A stretch of 64,000 nt of DNA from SHAN690 sp038131955 (GCA_038131955.1 JAYPQK010000001.1:372001-436000), one strand, 5' to 3'. Positions 44,498 through 53,628 are shown, counted from the first letter of the stretch. Notes: generated from the letters alone by a model not told the origin. Made by a program: numbers and translations.

Positions 44498-47400
44498 ATG
44501 ATGAATCGTTTACTCGTGATGATGACCGGTTTGGGTCTCATATTTTCCACCTCTCATGCTCAAAGCCAAAAGCGAGTCGCAACCCTCAATCTTCAGCTAG
44601 GAACCTTTGAAGTGCCTGTGGATAGCGACGGAAAGTTGACCCAGGCAGATATTGCTGGCTGGCAAACCGTCCAAGGACATAAAGTTGGTGTGGTTGCCCT
44701 TGAGCAATGGCCATCCAAACAAGAGCAAAGATCAATGAAGGAAGATGGGGTTGAGATCCTAGGGTTCCTACCCGAACGCTTCTATCTCGTTGCTGTAAAT
44801 GCTGGAGCCAATTTGGGTGTTATCTCTTCTTTTGGCATCACTCAGGCTGGGTCCTATCTAGATGAGTACAAGTGGGTGGCCGACCCCGTAGCCATTCCCT
44901 CACGAGCAGCAATGGGCAATAACCAGGTGGCGATCGTGGTACGCGGTTTCAAAGGTGTTTCACTCGAGAGATTGGCTTCGGACCTTCAGGCGCTGGAAAA
45001 CATCGAGATTCGCGAGGTCAATGATGTGTTTGACTACATAGAGATCGCAATCAATGAAGAAACCCTTCCTGAGGTAGCGGCTATCGAATCGGTCGAAACG
45101 ATCGATTGGAGATATCCTGACGGGGAACCAGAGAACCACACGAGTCGCACGCTTTCAAGAACCCGCTTCTTGAGCTATGACAACAACAATGGATTGAACT
45201 ATGACGGCTCCGGGGTGTCCGTAGCAGTTCAGGATAATGGGGCTATCGGCCCGCACATCGATTTTCATGGAAGAATCGCGGCTCAATTCACAGCTGCCGA
45301 CGAAGGTGATCATGGTGACCACTGTTCAGGTACGGTGACCGGCGCGGGAAACTTGAATCCGCGTCATCAAGGACAAGCCGAAGGGGCGGACCTATACATC
45401 TACAAGGCGTGGCCTGAGTACAACGGCATTGGAAGCATTGATTCGCATTATTACAACTACAACATCTATATCACCAGTACTTCATACAGTGATGGTTGTA
45501 ATGCGGGGTATACGGCTAGAACAAGAACGGTGGATCAACAAGGGTACAATTTGGACCGATTGATCCATGTTTATTCAGCGGGCAACTCCGGCACATCGAA
45601 TTGTGGCTACGGAGCGGGAAGCAACTGGGGCAACATTACCGGAGGTCATAAGATGGGTAAGAATGTGATCACGGTGGGCAATGTGACCCTGACCGATGGC
45701 TTGGCTACTAGCAGTAGCCGAGGCCCCGCACATGATGGGCGTATCAAGCCAGACATCTGCGCGCAAGGAACCCAAGTCACCTCTACCATCGCTGGAAACA
45801 CATATGATACTTACACCGGGACAAGTATGGCCTGCCCAAATATTGCGGGTTCATTGACCTTGCTGTATGAAGCCTTTGAAGATCACCACGGTGAACAACC
45901 GGACGGTGGTTTGATGAAGGCCATTGTTCTTAATACAGCCGAGGATCTAGGAAATACAGGACCGGATTTCAAACACGGCTGGGGTCGTATCAATGGCTTA
46001 AGAGCCTATAAGGTCATCAGTGAAAGCACCTTCTTGAACGACTCTCTTTCTTCGGAAAACAACGAGCACATCCACCAGATTTCAGTGCCTTCTGGAGTTA
46101 AGAGACTGCGCGTAATGGTGTACTGGACGGATCCAGCCGCAAGTATTGGCGCATCCACTGCCTTGGTGAATGACCTCGACCTGCTTGGCTTCACACCCTC
46201 ACTCGATACACTCAGGCCATATGTATTGAACCCAACACCCAACATCACCACATTGGATCTACCTGCACAGCCAGGTGAGGATCACCTGAACAATATGGAA
46301 CAGATCGAGGTGTTCGATCCGGTTGCCGGAACCTATTCCTTTACGATTTCTCCCTATTCTGTTCCTGTAGGCCCCCAGGAGTATTTCCTGGTGTACTACA
46401 TGGAAGAAGACCCATTGACGCTTACCTACCCGATAGGAGGCGAACCTTTTGTGCCGTTCACCAATGAAGTTATCCGTTGGGATAGCGAATTGGAAGGAAA
46501 CCTCTCCATCGACTATTCCAGCAACGGCGGCTCCACGTGGAGCTCAGTAACCTCTAGCGTCCCTGTGGCACAGGGGTATTATTCGTGGTACGTTCCTTTC
46601 TTGAATGAAGGCGATGTGAAGGTGAGATTGGTTCACGATTCGGCATCCGTTCAGTCGGAGATCTTTTCTGTGATGACCGTTCCGGAAAACATCCAGATCA
46701 TGTATGCGTGTCCGGATTCGATCGGGCTGATGTGGAATCCGATCGGAGCGGCGCTTTCCTATGATGTCTACAAGCTTGGCGACAAGTATATGGATTCAAT
46801 TGGAACGTCAACTACGGTTGAGTTTGTGGATTACACGTCAAACCCATACAGCGATATGCTCTGGTATGCCGTTTCTTCGGACGGGCCCGACGCAGCGAAG
46901 AGCATGCGTTCGATCGCAGTGAAGAAAACGCCGGGACTGCAAAATTGCTTCCTCGGAAATGACCTCAACGCGCTGATGGTTTTACCAGATGTCTCTGTGC
47001 TTACGGCCTGTCATGGCGGTGAGATCAATGTCAGCTTCTTGGTGGAGAACAACGGAGTAACCCCATCCTCTGCCTTCCAAGCCAGTTTGATCGGCCCGAA
47101 CGGAGTGATCGCCTCGGATTCTTTTACAACTAGTATTGCCCCTCTTTCGATCGACACGTTTGAGTTCACTACGCCGGTCAGTTTGAGCACAGGACTCAAT
47201 GCTTACCACCTAGTGTTGGACATGCCGGGTGATCAGAATCATTACAACGACACAGCGGAGAAATACTATCTAGTAGACACGGCCGCCGCCCTTTTACCGC
47301 TTTGGGAGGAGCATTTTGATCAAATGAATTTCACTTGTAGCGACGAGGCGAATTGCGGCGCAACCACTTGCGAGCTTCCTGAGGGCTGGATGAATGTGGA

Positions 47401-48331
47401 GAACGAACTCTTTGACGACATTGACTGGAGGCTTTATGACGGGACAACTCCGTCATCGTTCACGGGTCCATTGGGGGATAACTCTACACCGGGCGCTCAA
47501 GGTAAGTACGTCTACCTCGAAGCAAGTGGTGATTGCGCATTTCAAGAGGCTCGACTGGTTAGTCCTTGCATTGACTTGAGCAACGCGTCTGGTGCTATGC
47601 TTACCTTCTACTACAGCATGTATGGTGCGGACATGGGCGAACTTCATGTCGATGTGTACGATGGATCCGATTGGATTTTGGATGTGATGACACCACTCAG
47701 TGGAAATCAAGGAAGTGATTGGCGATTTGCCGAGGTAGACCTTAGCGCATTCAATGGTATGAACATCAATGTGCGCTTCAGGGGGATCATTGGAGATGAT
47801 TACCGAAGTGATATGGCGCTCGACGACATCAGCATCATTCATCTTCCGGTGGCCAACTTTGAGTATTTCACACAGGTCAATGGCCAGACCGTTTTGTTCA
47901 ACGATCTAGGCGAGTATGCAGATAGCATGAGCTTCGACGTGGGTGATGGCACTTCTTTGTTTGATACGGTTCCTGCCTCACATGACTACAACCAGCAGAT
48001 CGCGTATTCGGTTACTCAGATCGTCAGCAATCCATTCGGCATGGACACCATGAGCGTTGACATCGTGAATTTAGGTGCCGATGATCAGGCGTCATTCGAA
48101 GCAGCGATTTACCCGAATCCGGCCAATACAAATATGACGATTGAAGTAGATCAGCAAGGCGTGATTGATAAGGTGGATTTGTGGTCTGTCGATGGTCGAT
48201 TGATCAGTAGTACATCCATGCGATCAGTGAGTCTTACGACGCTGAATGTTTCTGACCTAAGCGCTGGCGCATACGTGATCAAGATCCATTCAGGTCAGGT
48301 TTATGAATACCCGATCATGATTGCTCATTAG
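44498..48331 (+). CDS. Subtilisin-family (S8) secreted protease with T9SS sorting domain
   Basis: The 1277 aa protein starts MMNRLLVMMTGLGLIFSTSHAQ (signal peptide). A propeptide-like region precedes the S8 domain, where the triad is visible: Asp in VAVQDNGAIGPHIDFHG (about residue 246), His in GDHGDHCSGTVTG (about 275) and Ser in TYTGTSMACPNIAG (about 443). A beta-sandwich domain, a fibronectin-like segment (PENIQIMYACPDSIGLMWNP) and a MAM-like domain with paired cysteines (EEHFDQMNF ... MALDDISI) follow. A T9SS type A domain ends it (IYPNPANTNMTIEV, SAGAYVIKIHSGQ). It is a secreted or surface protease. The frame extends upstream to 44393, but the signal peptide fixes the start. A near -7 box (TACCTTTA) lies at 44461-44468. 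Confidence 0.92.
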   Translation: MMNRLLVMMTGLGLIFSTSHAQSQKRVATLNLQLGTFEVPVDSDGKLTQADIAGWQTVQGHKVGVVALEQWPSKQEQRSMKEDGVEILGFLPERFYLVAVNAGANLGVISSFGITQAGSYLDEYKWVADPVAIPSRAAMGNNQVAIVVRGFKGVSLERLASDLQALENIEIREVNDVFDYIEIAINEETLPEVAAIESVETIDWRYPDGEPENHTSRTLSRTRFLSYDNNNGLNYDGSGVSVAVQDNGAIGPHIDFHGRIAAQFTAADEGDHGDHCSGTVTGAGNLNPRHQGQAEGADLYIYKAWPEYNGIGSIDSHYYNYNIYITSTSYSDGCNAGYTARTRTVDQQGYNLDRLIHVYSAGNSGTSNCGYGAGSNWGNITGGHKMGKNVITVGNVTLTDGLATSSSRGPAHDGRIKPDICAQGTQVTSTIAGNTYDTYTGTSMACPNIAGSLTLLYEAFEDHHGEQPDGGLMKAIVLNTAEDLGNTGPDFKHGWGRINGLRAYKVISESTFLNDSLSSENNEHIHQISVPSGVKRLRVMVYWTDPAASIGASTALVNDLDLLGFTPSLDTLRPYVLNPTPNITTLDLPAQPGEDHLNNMEQIEVFDPVAGTYSFTISPYSVPVGPQEYFLVYYMEEDPLTLTYPIGGEPFVPFTNEVIRWDSELEGNLSIDYSSNGGSTWSSVTSSVPVAQGYYSWYVPFLNEGDVKVRLVHDSASVQSEIFSVMTVPENIQIMYACPDSIGLMWNPIGAALSYDVYKLGDKYMDSIGTSTTVEFVDYTSNPYSDMLWYAVSSDGPDAAKSMRSIAVKKTPGLQNCFLGNDLNALMVLPDVSVLTACHGGEINVSFLVENNGVTPSSAFQASLIGPNGVIASDSFTTSIAPLSIDTFEFTTPVSLSTGLNAYHLVLDMPGDQNHYNDTAEKYYLVDTAAALLPLWEEHFDQMNFTCSDEANCGATTCELPEGWMNVENELFDDIDWRLYDGTTPSSFTGPLGDNSTPGAQGKYVYLEASGDCAFQEARLVSPCIDLSNASGAMLTFYYSMYGADMGELHVDVYDGSDWILDVMTPLSGNQGSDWRFAEVDLSAFNGMNINVRFRGIIGDDYRSDMALDDISIIHLPVANFEYFTQVNGQTVLFNDLGEYADSMSFDVGDGTSLFDTVPASHDYNQQIAYSVTQIVSNPFGMDTMSVDIVNLGADDQASFEAAIYPNPANTNMTIEVDQQGVIDKVDLWSVDGRLISSTSMRSVSLTTLNVSDLSAGAYVIKIHSGQVYEYPIMIAH

Positions 48332-48432
48332 GCATCTTGGCACTTGAATTGTGTAGTGTTACGAGAAACTCAAGGGATGTGGAACGACTCCGCAGAATCC
48401 GTTTATTTGAACCGCCTAAAAAAGCAAACCAT

Positions 48433-49032
48433 ATGAAACTCTTGAAATTCACATTGCTAATCGGATTGATGACCACAACCATGCTCGCTTCTGCGCAACA
48501 TGAAGGTGTTGCAAGCGATAGGGATGGTGTGGTTTTTTACATCGAGAGCATGCCAGCAAACCAGTATCGTCACTTGGGAACGGTTGAATGCTCAGCTTTC
48601 AGTCCTGATGCAATTGACCCCCTCTTGGATCACGTCATTAAAAACGCACGTAAGAACTATGAGGAATTCGACGCGTTGATCTTCCGTTCCGGAAAAGGCC
48701 TGTGTAAGGCAGACGTGATTCAGTTCTATCGCGACCCCAAAGAGCGCCGAAGTAGAAGCCGCCGAGGTGATGAGCCAGAGGTGAAAGATGAGCACAAGCA
48801 GACCAAGGCACAACCTAGGGACGGCACGGCGGTCTACATCAAGAACAACCCCTCTAACCCATACGAGCTCCTAGGAAAGGTGGAAACACCTGTGACTTTC
48901 CGCTCGAAGGACATCGAAGAATTGATCACCGAAGTAGTGAAGATTGCGAAGTCTCGTTACCCAGACTTAGATGCCGTTGTCATCATGGAGGGAACCGAAC
49001 TGAGAAAGGCTAGCGCAATAAAATATAAATAG
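48433..49032 (+). CDS. Exported protein with internal duplication, 199 aa
   Basis: The protein starts with a signal peptide (MKLLKFTLLIGLMTTTMLASA). Two homologous modules of about 70 residues follow. The first runs DGVVFYIESMPANQYRHLG ... YEEFDALIF; the second runs DGTAVYIKNNPSNPYELLG ... YPDLDAVVI. A charged linker (RRSRSRRGDEPEVKDEHK) joins them. Each module looks alpha/beta. I do not recognise the family. ATG at 48433 is chosen for the signal peptide. It precedes the ECF sigma gene by 44 bases, with a hairpin in between. Confidence 0.75.
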   Translation: MKLLKFTLLIGLMTTTMLASAQHEGVASDRDGVVFYIESMPANQYRHLGTVECSAFSPDAIDPLLDHVIKNARKNYEEFDALIFRSGKGLCKADVIQFYRDPKERRSRSRRGDEPEVKDEHKQTKAQPRDGTAVYIKNNPSNPYELLGKVETPVTFRSKDIEELITEVVKIAKSRYPDLDAVVIMEGTELRKASAIKYK

Positions 49033-49036
49033 CACT

Positions 49037-49052
49037 CAACCCTTTTGGGTTG
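49037..49052 (+). terminator. Hairpin between the 48433 gene and the sigma factor
   Basis: CAACCC (49037-49042) pairs perfectly with GGGTTG (49047-49052) around a TTTT loop, five bases after the stop codon. No T run follows, so this is a weak terminator, an attenuator or an mRNA end-stabilising stem rather than a clear Rho-independent site. Confidence 0.4.
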
Positions 49053-49076
49053 GAATACGTCTTATCTTGAGATTCC

Positions 49077-49628
49077 ATGATCATAGATGACGTAATAAAG
49101 GCTTGCAGTCGAAACGATCGCATTGCACAACGGAAGGTCTACGAGACCTATTACGCCGTTATGTTAGCGATCGTTCGTCGTTATATCCGTGATCAGGAGG
49201 AGGCCTTGGACGTAGTGAACCAAGGTTTTGTTAAGGTATTCCAGAAGGTAGATCAATACCATTTTGAGAATTCTTTTGAAGGATGGTGTAAACGTATCGT
49301 GGTCAATACAGCGCTGGACCACCTCCGTTCCAGCAAGCGCTATAAAGACTTCTTTTCTTTCGACGCAATTCTTCCATCCCATCAGGTTTACAACGATGGC
49401 GTCAACAATATGTCCGTTGATGAATTGATGGAGGTCATCGACAGTATTTCACCGATCAGCAAGGTGGTGTTCAACATGTTCGCCATCGATGGTTACAGCC
49501 ACAAGGAGATTGCTGATCAGCTGAATATATCCGTTGGCACTTCGAAGTGGCATCTCTCTTCTGCGCGCAAGCAGATCCAATCCAAACTCAAAGTAGCCTA
49601 TCCCTCTCTGGCGGTCCTCTATGGATAA
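49077..49628 (+). CDS. ECF-type RNA polymerase sigma factor
   Basis: The 183 aa sigma-70 family protein has region 2 (RKVYETYYAVMLAIVRRYIR, QEEALDVVNQGFVKVFQKV, FEGWCKRIVVNTALDHLR) and region 4 (ISPISKVVFNMFAIDGYSHK, EIADQLNISVGTSKWHLS). Sigma factors of this size direct transcription to special promoters, often for envelope or stress genes. The next gene overlaps it by 8 bases and encodes a membrane protein, which is the usual place for a regulator or anti-sigma partner. Confidence 0.92.
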   Translation: MIIDDVIKACSRNDRIAQRKVYETYYAVMLAIVRRYIRDQEEALDVVNQGFVKVFQKVDQYHFENSFEGWCKRIVVNTALDHLRSSKRYKDFFSFDAILPSHQVYNDGVNNMSVDELMEVIDSISPISKVVFNMFAIDGYSHKEIADQLNISVGTSKWHLSSARKQIQSKLKVAYPSLAVLYG

Positions 49629-50949
49629 TTTTGAGCACAATATCGATGATGTCTTTCGAGAGCGTTTCGAAGGACTGAAGGACCATTCAGTGGGTCCAGC
49701 CAGTCAGTGGTCTGCGGTGGAGACAGCGCTGGGAGCGGGTGAAGCCGTGGTTGGCACCTCTGTTGCGTCAACAAGCTCCTCCGTGTGGTCTATGGCGGCC
49801 TCATTTGTTACTATTCTGACCGTAGGAGGATTGGTGTCCATGGACGCTCCCCTTCATGTAGACCAAGAAAGAGTGATCGGAGTATCAGCACAAGCCGCGA
49901 TCGACAGCCCATCAATACCAACGGAAAGCGCCGTCTCTTGGGCGGAAGCTACCCAACTCTTTGATGGAGGTCAAGACCAGGGTGACTCTCAAGACGCGGT
50001 GTTGGCAGAAACATCATATAGGTCTGATGACGCGCACAATGTGGAGCTTTCAGCTTCCGATGACATATCGATGATCGAGGAGTCTGTCGTCGCATTCGAT
50101 GAGTCTACAAGCGCGCAGGATGAACTGACAAGGGCCTTAGAGCATACGGCTCGTCGAAGCGGTTTGAATCGCATGGCTGCGTTGAGCTTCCTTTCTTCTA
50201 CTCAGGGAGTTTTGGAGCGAAGCATTACTTCTGAGCCGGCTTATGTAGTCTCTGACGACCGCTCGAAGGGGTTATTTGTTCGTGGCGGTGTTCGCTTCGG
50301 TAGCGGAGAGAGCAACTCTGAGTATGTTGCTGCAAAGTGGAGGGTGAACAATGTTCTTTCTTTAGGTTATCAAATGGACATAGCGCCTAAAACGTTCATC
50401 ACATTCGAAGCCGGTCACTTGAGAAGAAGTGGTAATGGCATCGAGCGCAAAAGAGGGGTTGACTTCAGCCCTGTATTGAATGTGTTGACGCCGTCATACA
50501 GTCCTGAGGATATTGCTACGGCAGAAACGGTATTGGAAGATGTAGATGAAAGCTTGGTGGCCACCACGATGGACTACATTCATATGCCTATCATGATGCA
50601 TGTAGAGATGAATGATCAAACACACGCGGCCGTTGGATTCTTCGCTGATTACCTCCTGCGAGTCAAGAATGAATCGTACATGGTGTACAACTCACGTGAC
50701 TATGTGAGTACTGAGGTGAATTTGTTTGATGACAATTCAAGAGAAGGTCTTAAGCCGATCCGCTTTGGTTTGACCGCGGGCTTTCAGCGACAATTGGCGC
50801 CAAAGGTCTATGCCGATGTCCGCGGCATGATTCCGATCACAAGCCAGTATGATCGTAAGAGCGACTTCAGGTTGGAGAGTGAGCCTACTTTCTTGGAGGA
50901 GCCAAGTCAATTGGTAGATTTCCAGATCTCTTTAGTGTACAAGATCTAA
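49621..50949 (+). CDS. Sigma-factor-linked membrane protein with C-terminal barrel-like region
   Basis: The 442 aa protein has a short N-terminal segment with FRERFEGLKDHSVGPASQW (residues about 12-30), then one membrane helix (about 57-75). A long acidic Ser/Asp/Glu-rich stretch (about 80-200) follows, and then about 230 residues of alternating strands (RGGVRFGSGESNSEYVAAKW, LGYQMDIAPKTFITFEAGHL) that end VDFQISLVYKI, like an outer-membrane barrel terminus. It overlaps the sigma factor gene by 8 bases. The N-terminus could act as an anti-sigma domain, but no ZAS-type motif is visible. An inner-membrane helix plus a barrel-like end is unusual. Confidence 0.7.
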   Translation: MDNFEHNIDDVFRERFEGLKDHSVGPASQWSAVETALGAGEAVVGTSVASTSSSVWSMAASFVTILTVGGLVSMDAPLHVDQERVIGVSAQAAIDSPSIPTESAVSWAEATQLFDGGQDQGDSQDAVLAETSYRSDDAHNVELSASDDISMIEESVVAFDESTSAQDELTRALEHTARRSGLNRMAALSFLSSTQGVLERSITSEPAYVVSDDRSKGLFVRGGVRFGSGESNSEYVAAKWRVNNVLSLGYQMDIAPKTFITFEAGHLRRSGNGIERKRGVDFSPVLNVLTPSYSPEDIATAETVLEDVDESLVATTMDYIHMPIMMHVEMNDQTHAAVGFFADYLLRVKNESYMVYNSRDYVSTEVNLFDDNSREGLKPIRFGLTAGFQRQLAPKVYADVRGMIPITSQYDRKSDFRLESEPTFLEEPSQLVDFQISLVYKI

Positions 50950-50961
50950 GTGAAGAGCTTG

Positions 50962-52134
50962 CTAGAATGAGTTCTGCTTGTACTTCTTGCGCTTACCGAA
51001 GTTGAGCTTCGGAGCTTTGAATTTGCGCTTTTTCTGCTTGATGCGCTTGCTGTTGTAGCTCTTATTTTTCCTCTCACGACGTTTATCGTGCTTCTTTTTC
51101 TTAGGATAGGCCTTGATTCTCTTGCGCTTCTTTTGCTTGAACTCTTTGTTCGAATAAGAAGGAACAAACGCCTTGCTTACGGTGAATTGCAAGAACATGT
51201 AAGTGTCATTGCTCTTTGATCCACCACGAGGCTGATTCTCCGTGTACCAGTTTCGGTCCGGGACGTTCTGAAGCGCGACACTTGGGTTGGCGAAATAGGC
51301 GGCTAGCTCTCCATCTCTTGCTCGGATGGCGTCATTGTCGTAGAAATAACCACTGGCATCATCGATGTAATCAGTGGAAGTAAAACGCATGCCGAAGTCC
51401 AGACCAACGGTGAAGTTCTTATCCAACAACATATAGACCCCTCCTCCTACTGGAAAGCTGAAGGCCAAGCGACTATAGTTCGAGGGTCCGTTTTCGAATC
51501 CTTGTCCCTCAGTCCTCAATGGTTTGAGGGCATAGTACTGGGTTCCTAACTTGCCTTTTGGATTGTAGTAAAAGAGTCCGAGTCCCCCACTGAGATAGGT
51601 ACCAAAGCGATTGCCATCAAAGATCTTAGTAGTGCTAGATCCAGCAAAGTGTATGAAGCTTGGCTTGAAGATGTGGAACTCATAAACACCACCGAGTTCG
51701 ATGATATTGGACTTGAAGTTTAGGTTTCGATACCTACGATTGGGATAGTTTGTGAGGGCATCGTCGCCGCGAACCTGAGCGTAGCTCAACATTCCTCGAA
51801 TTGCGTGATACTCTCTCACAAAGTAGCGTGCCCCGGCTGAAGCACTCCATCGGGTCATGGTCGGCTCGTAGTCGAAGATAAAAAGTTGTCCAGGTGAGTC
51901 TTGACCTCCTAGGTCTCCCAGAAACCCTGAGGCACCCCCTCCTCCCATGAACTCAAGTCGTGTCGACTTCCAATCGATCGAGCTTTTCTTGATCTTAGGG
52001 TTGTTATACAGACGCACACTACCCTTCTTGTTCGGAATCGAAGGGTTGGTAAGCTTTTGTGCAAATGCGTGCGTATTCCCCAAGACGAGAAACACCCCAA
52101 GCCACAATCCTATTTGTAATTGACGCAAGTTCAT
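50962..52134 (-). CDS. DUF6089-type outer-membrane protein with very basic C-terminal tail
   Basis: The 390 aa protein has a signal peptide (MNLRQLQIGLWLGVFLVLGN) and a beta-barrel-like body. Features I associate with the DUF6089 family are EFMGGGGASGFLGDLGG, RWSASAGARYFVREYHAIRG, IIELGGVYEFHIF and GKLGTQYYALKPL. The last 60 residues are strongly basic (NKEFKQKKRKRIKAYPKKKK and on to KLNFGKRKKYKQNSF), with no barrel character. The tail may bind lipopolysaccharide, peptidoglycan or nucleic acid; this is inference only. The start at 52134 follows an exact -7 box at 52147-52154. Confidence 0.78.
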   Translation of the reverse strand: MNLRQLQIGLWLGVFLVLGNTHAFAQKLTNPSIPNKKGSVRLYNNPKIKKSSIDWKSTRLEFMGGGGASGFLGDLGGQDSPGQLFIFDYEPTMTRWSASAGARYFVREYHAIRGMLSYAQVRGDDALTNYPNRRYRNLNFKSNIIELGGVYEFHIFKPSFIHFAGSSTTKIFDGNRFGTYLSGGLGLFYYNPKGKLGTQYYALKPLRTEGQGFENGPSNYSRLAFSFPVGGGVYMLLDKNFTVGLDFGMRFTSTDYIDDASGYFYDNDAIRARDGELAAYFANPSVALQNVPDRNWYTENQPRGGSKSNDTYMFLQFTVSKAFVPSYSNKEFKQKKRKRIKAYPKKKKHDKRRERKNKSYNSKRIKQKKRKFKAPKLNFGKRKKYKQNSF

Positions 52135-52146
52135 ATGCAATCCTTA

Positions 52147-52154
52147 CAAAGATA
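52147..52154 (-). promoter_or_regulatory. -7 box TATCTTTG upstream of the 52134 gene
   Basis: The minus strand reads TATCTTTG, an exact TAnnTTTG match 12 bases before the ATG at 52134. Confidence 0.55.
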
Positions 52155-52206
52155 AGGGATAAACACCCTCGTGTCCAGAACGAAAGAAGGTACGGTTCGT
52201 TGCCTA

Positions 52207-53454
52207 TTAGGCGGATTGAAGTGTGAAGTGGGTGATCTCTGGCAAGATACCGAAGCGACCGGGGTAGCCGATGTAGCCGAATCCCCGATTTACGTAAAGT
52301 TGCTGATTTCCTTCACGATACAGATCCGCCCACTCCGGATAGAAGTAGCGAACGGGACTCCACTTGATGCTTCCTACTTCAATGCCAAACTGCATGCCGT
52401 GCGTGTGGCCAGCAAACATCACATCGATCTGTGGAAATTCTGTGACCACTTGCTCTTTCCAGTGACTAGGGTCATGTGAAAGAAGAAGCTGCACGGTGTC
52501 TTTTGAGAGGCCTTGAACAGCGGCGCCCAGATCACCGTACTTTGGAAATCGCCCTTTGGCCCCCCAGTTTTCTATGCCTACGACCGCCAGCTGTTCGCCA
52601 TTCCTTTCGAGAATACGGTGCTCGTTGATAAGGAGGTCCCAGCCCAATTCCTGTCGCTGTAATTGTTTGAGGAGTTCGAGGTTCTTCTTCTTCTCTTCTG
52701 GCGAATTCCAGGGTACATAGTCGCCGTAATCGTGATTTCCCAATACGCTGTAAACGCCATCCCTCGCTGTGATCTTGCTGAAGACGTCGGTCCATTCCAC
52801 CAATTCATCTGCGCGATTATTCACTAAGTCGCCTGTGAAAAACACGGCGTTAGCGTTCAGGTCGTTGATCATTTCGACCCCTCGCTCTACGGCGCGACGA
52901 TTCCAGAACGAACCGCAATGCACATCCGAGATCTGAGCTATGGTGTATCCCTCAAAGGACTTCGGTAGCCCCTTGATCTTGAGGGTACGCTTTCGTATGG
53001 TGTAGTTATGCGCGCCACTCACTACGCCCCACGTCATCGAAAGGACGGGTAAGGTCGCTGATAGCGCGCCCATTCCGGCCAAGAATTCATTTCTGCTGAT
53101 TCCCCCATCTACGGACTTTACTGTGGGGTTCAATTTTTTCCATACCCATTGCAACCCTCGGAAGAGATCATCAACAAGCAACCAAAGAGCAAATAGGAAC
53201 TTGCCTAAGATGTTTGCCACACCGATGGTGGCGATCAACATGAGCACTTTGCGGCCTTTCTCGCTCGCAGATAGCGGCTCATATAGCGCAAAGGAGAGGA
53301 GGGTGATCACCGTCAACCCCCAAAAAAAGACTTTGGTTACCCGCTGAGCGATTCCCGGCCATCCATTGATGACCACCTTTAGGCCTTGGTAAGCGTAGAG
53401 ATCAAAGACAAGAACCGCTCCGGAGAGGATCAAAAAGAGGACAAGTCTATTCAT
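52207..53454 (-). CDS. Membrane-anchored metallophosphoesterase
   Basis: The 415 aa protein starts MNRLVLFLILSGAVLV and has about four N-terminal membrane helices (to about residue 150). The calcineurin-like domain has all five metal motifs: AQISDVHCGSF (DxH), FFTGDLVNN (GD), VLGNHDYGDY (GNHD), LLSHDPSHW and FAGHTHGMQFG (GHxH). Such YkuE-like proteins include lipid-A precursor hydrolases and general phosphodiesterases; the substrate is not clear. An open frame runs upstream to 53571, but it crosses the tRNA-Cys gene and is rejected. Confidence 0.9.
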   Translation of the reverse strand: MNRLVLFLILSGAVLVFDLYAYQGLKVVINGWPGIAQRVTKVFFWGLTVITLLSFALYEPLSASEKGRKVLMLIATIGVANILGKFLFALWLLVDDLFRGLQWVWKKLNPTVKSVDGGISRNEFLAGMGALSATLPVLSMTWGVVSGAHNYTIRKRTLKIKGLPKSFEGYTIAQISDVHCGSFWNRRAVERGVEMINDLNANAVFFTGDLVNNRADELVEWTDVFSKITARDGVYSVLGNHDYGDYVPWNSPEEKKKNLELLKQLQRQELGWDLLINEHRILERNGEQLAVVGIENWGAKGRFPKYGDLGAAVQGLSKDTVQLLLSHDPSHWKEQVVTEFPQIDVMFAGHTHGMQFGIEVGSIKWSPVRYFYPEWADLYREGNQQLYVNRGFGYIGYPGRFGILPEITHFTLQSA

Positions 53455-53467
53455 GAGGTAAATGGAA

Positions 53468-53495
53468 CAAAAAACCCCGAACAAGTTCGAGGTTT
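53468..53495 (-). terminator. Intrinsic terminator of tRNA-Cys
   Basis: On the minus strand AAACC (53495-53491) pairs with GGTTT (53476-53472), and GTTCG (53482-53478 complement) pairs with CGAAC (53489-53485 complement). The hairpin is followed by a T run (the A run at 53469-53474 on the plus strand). It lies 20 bases past the tRNA 3' end and directly upstream of the metallophosphoesterase ATG. Confidence 0.75.
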
Positions 53496-53514
53496 GCTTT
53501 TGTTGGTGTTTTTG

Positions 53515-53585
53515 AGGTCTCGAGCGGATTCGAACCGCTGTGGATGGTTTTGCAGACCACTGCCTAGCCACTCGGCCACGAGACC
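53515..53585 (-). tRNA. tRNA-Cys (anticodon GCA)
   Basis: The minus strand folds as a full cloverleaf. The acceptor pairs GGTCTCG (5') with CGAGACC. The D arm lies in GCCGAGTGGCTAGGC. The anticodon stem GTGGT/ACCAT encloses the loop CTGCAAA with anticodon GCA, and the T arm AGCGG/CCGCT encloses TTCGAAT. The discriminator base is T(U), as expected for Cys. CCA is not encoded (TCAA follows). It lies between folB and the metallophosphoesterase, with its own terminator and a likely promoter. Confidence 0.95.
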
Positions 53586-53596
53586 TTATTGGGCCG

Positions 53597-53628
53597 CGAA
53601 TTTAGCGATTAATTCTGTGTGCGATCAA
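53597..53628 (-). promoter_or_regulatory. Probable promoter of tRNA-Cys
   Basis: On the minus strand TTG (53628-53626) precedes TAAATTCG (53604-53597) by 21 bases. The -7 box has one mismatch to TAnnTTTG and ends 11 bases before the tRNA 5' end. The -33 part overlaps the end of folB. Confidence 0.5.

Noticed and set aside
46530..46543. Perfect 14-base palindrome GCTCCACGTGGAGC as a third parS-like site
   Set aside because: It matches the parS consensus poorly (six differences over 16 positions) and lies mid-gene in the S8 protease, where it encodes an ordinary STWSS stretch.
53455..53571. N-terminal extension of the metallophosphoesterase to 53571
   Set aside because: The extra 39 codons run through the tRNA-Cys gene and its terminator; ATG at 53454 starts the first membrane helix.
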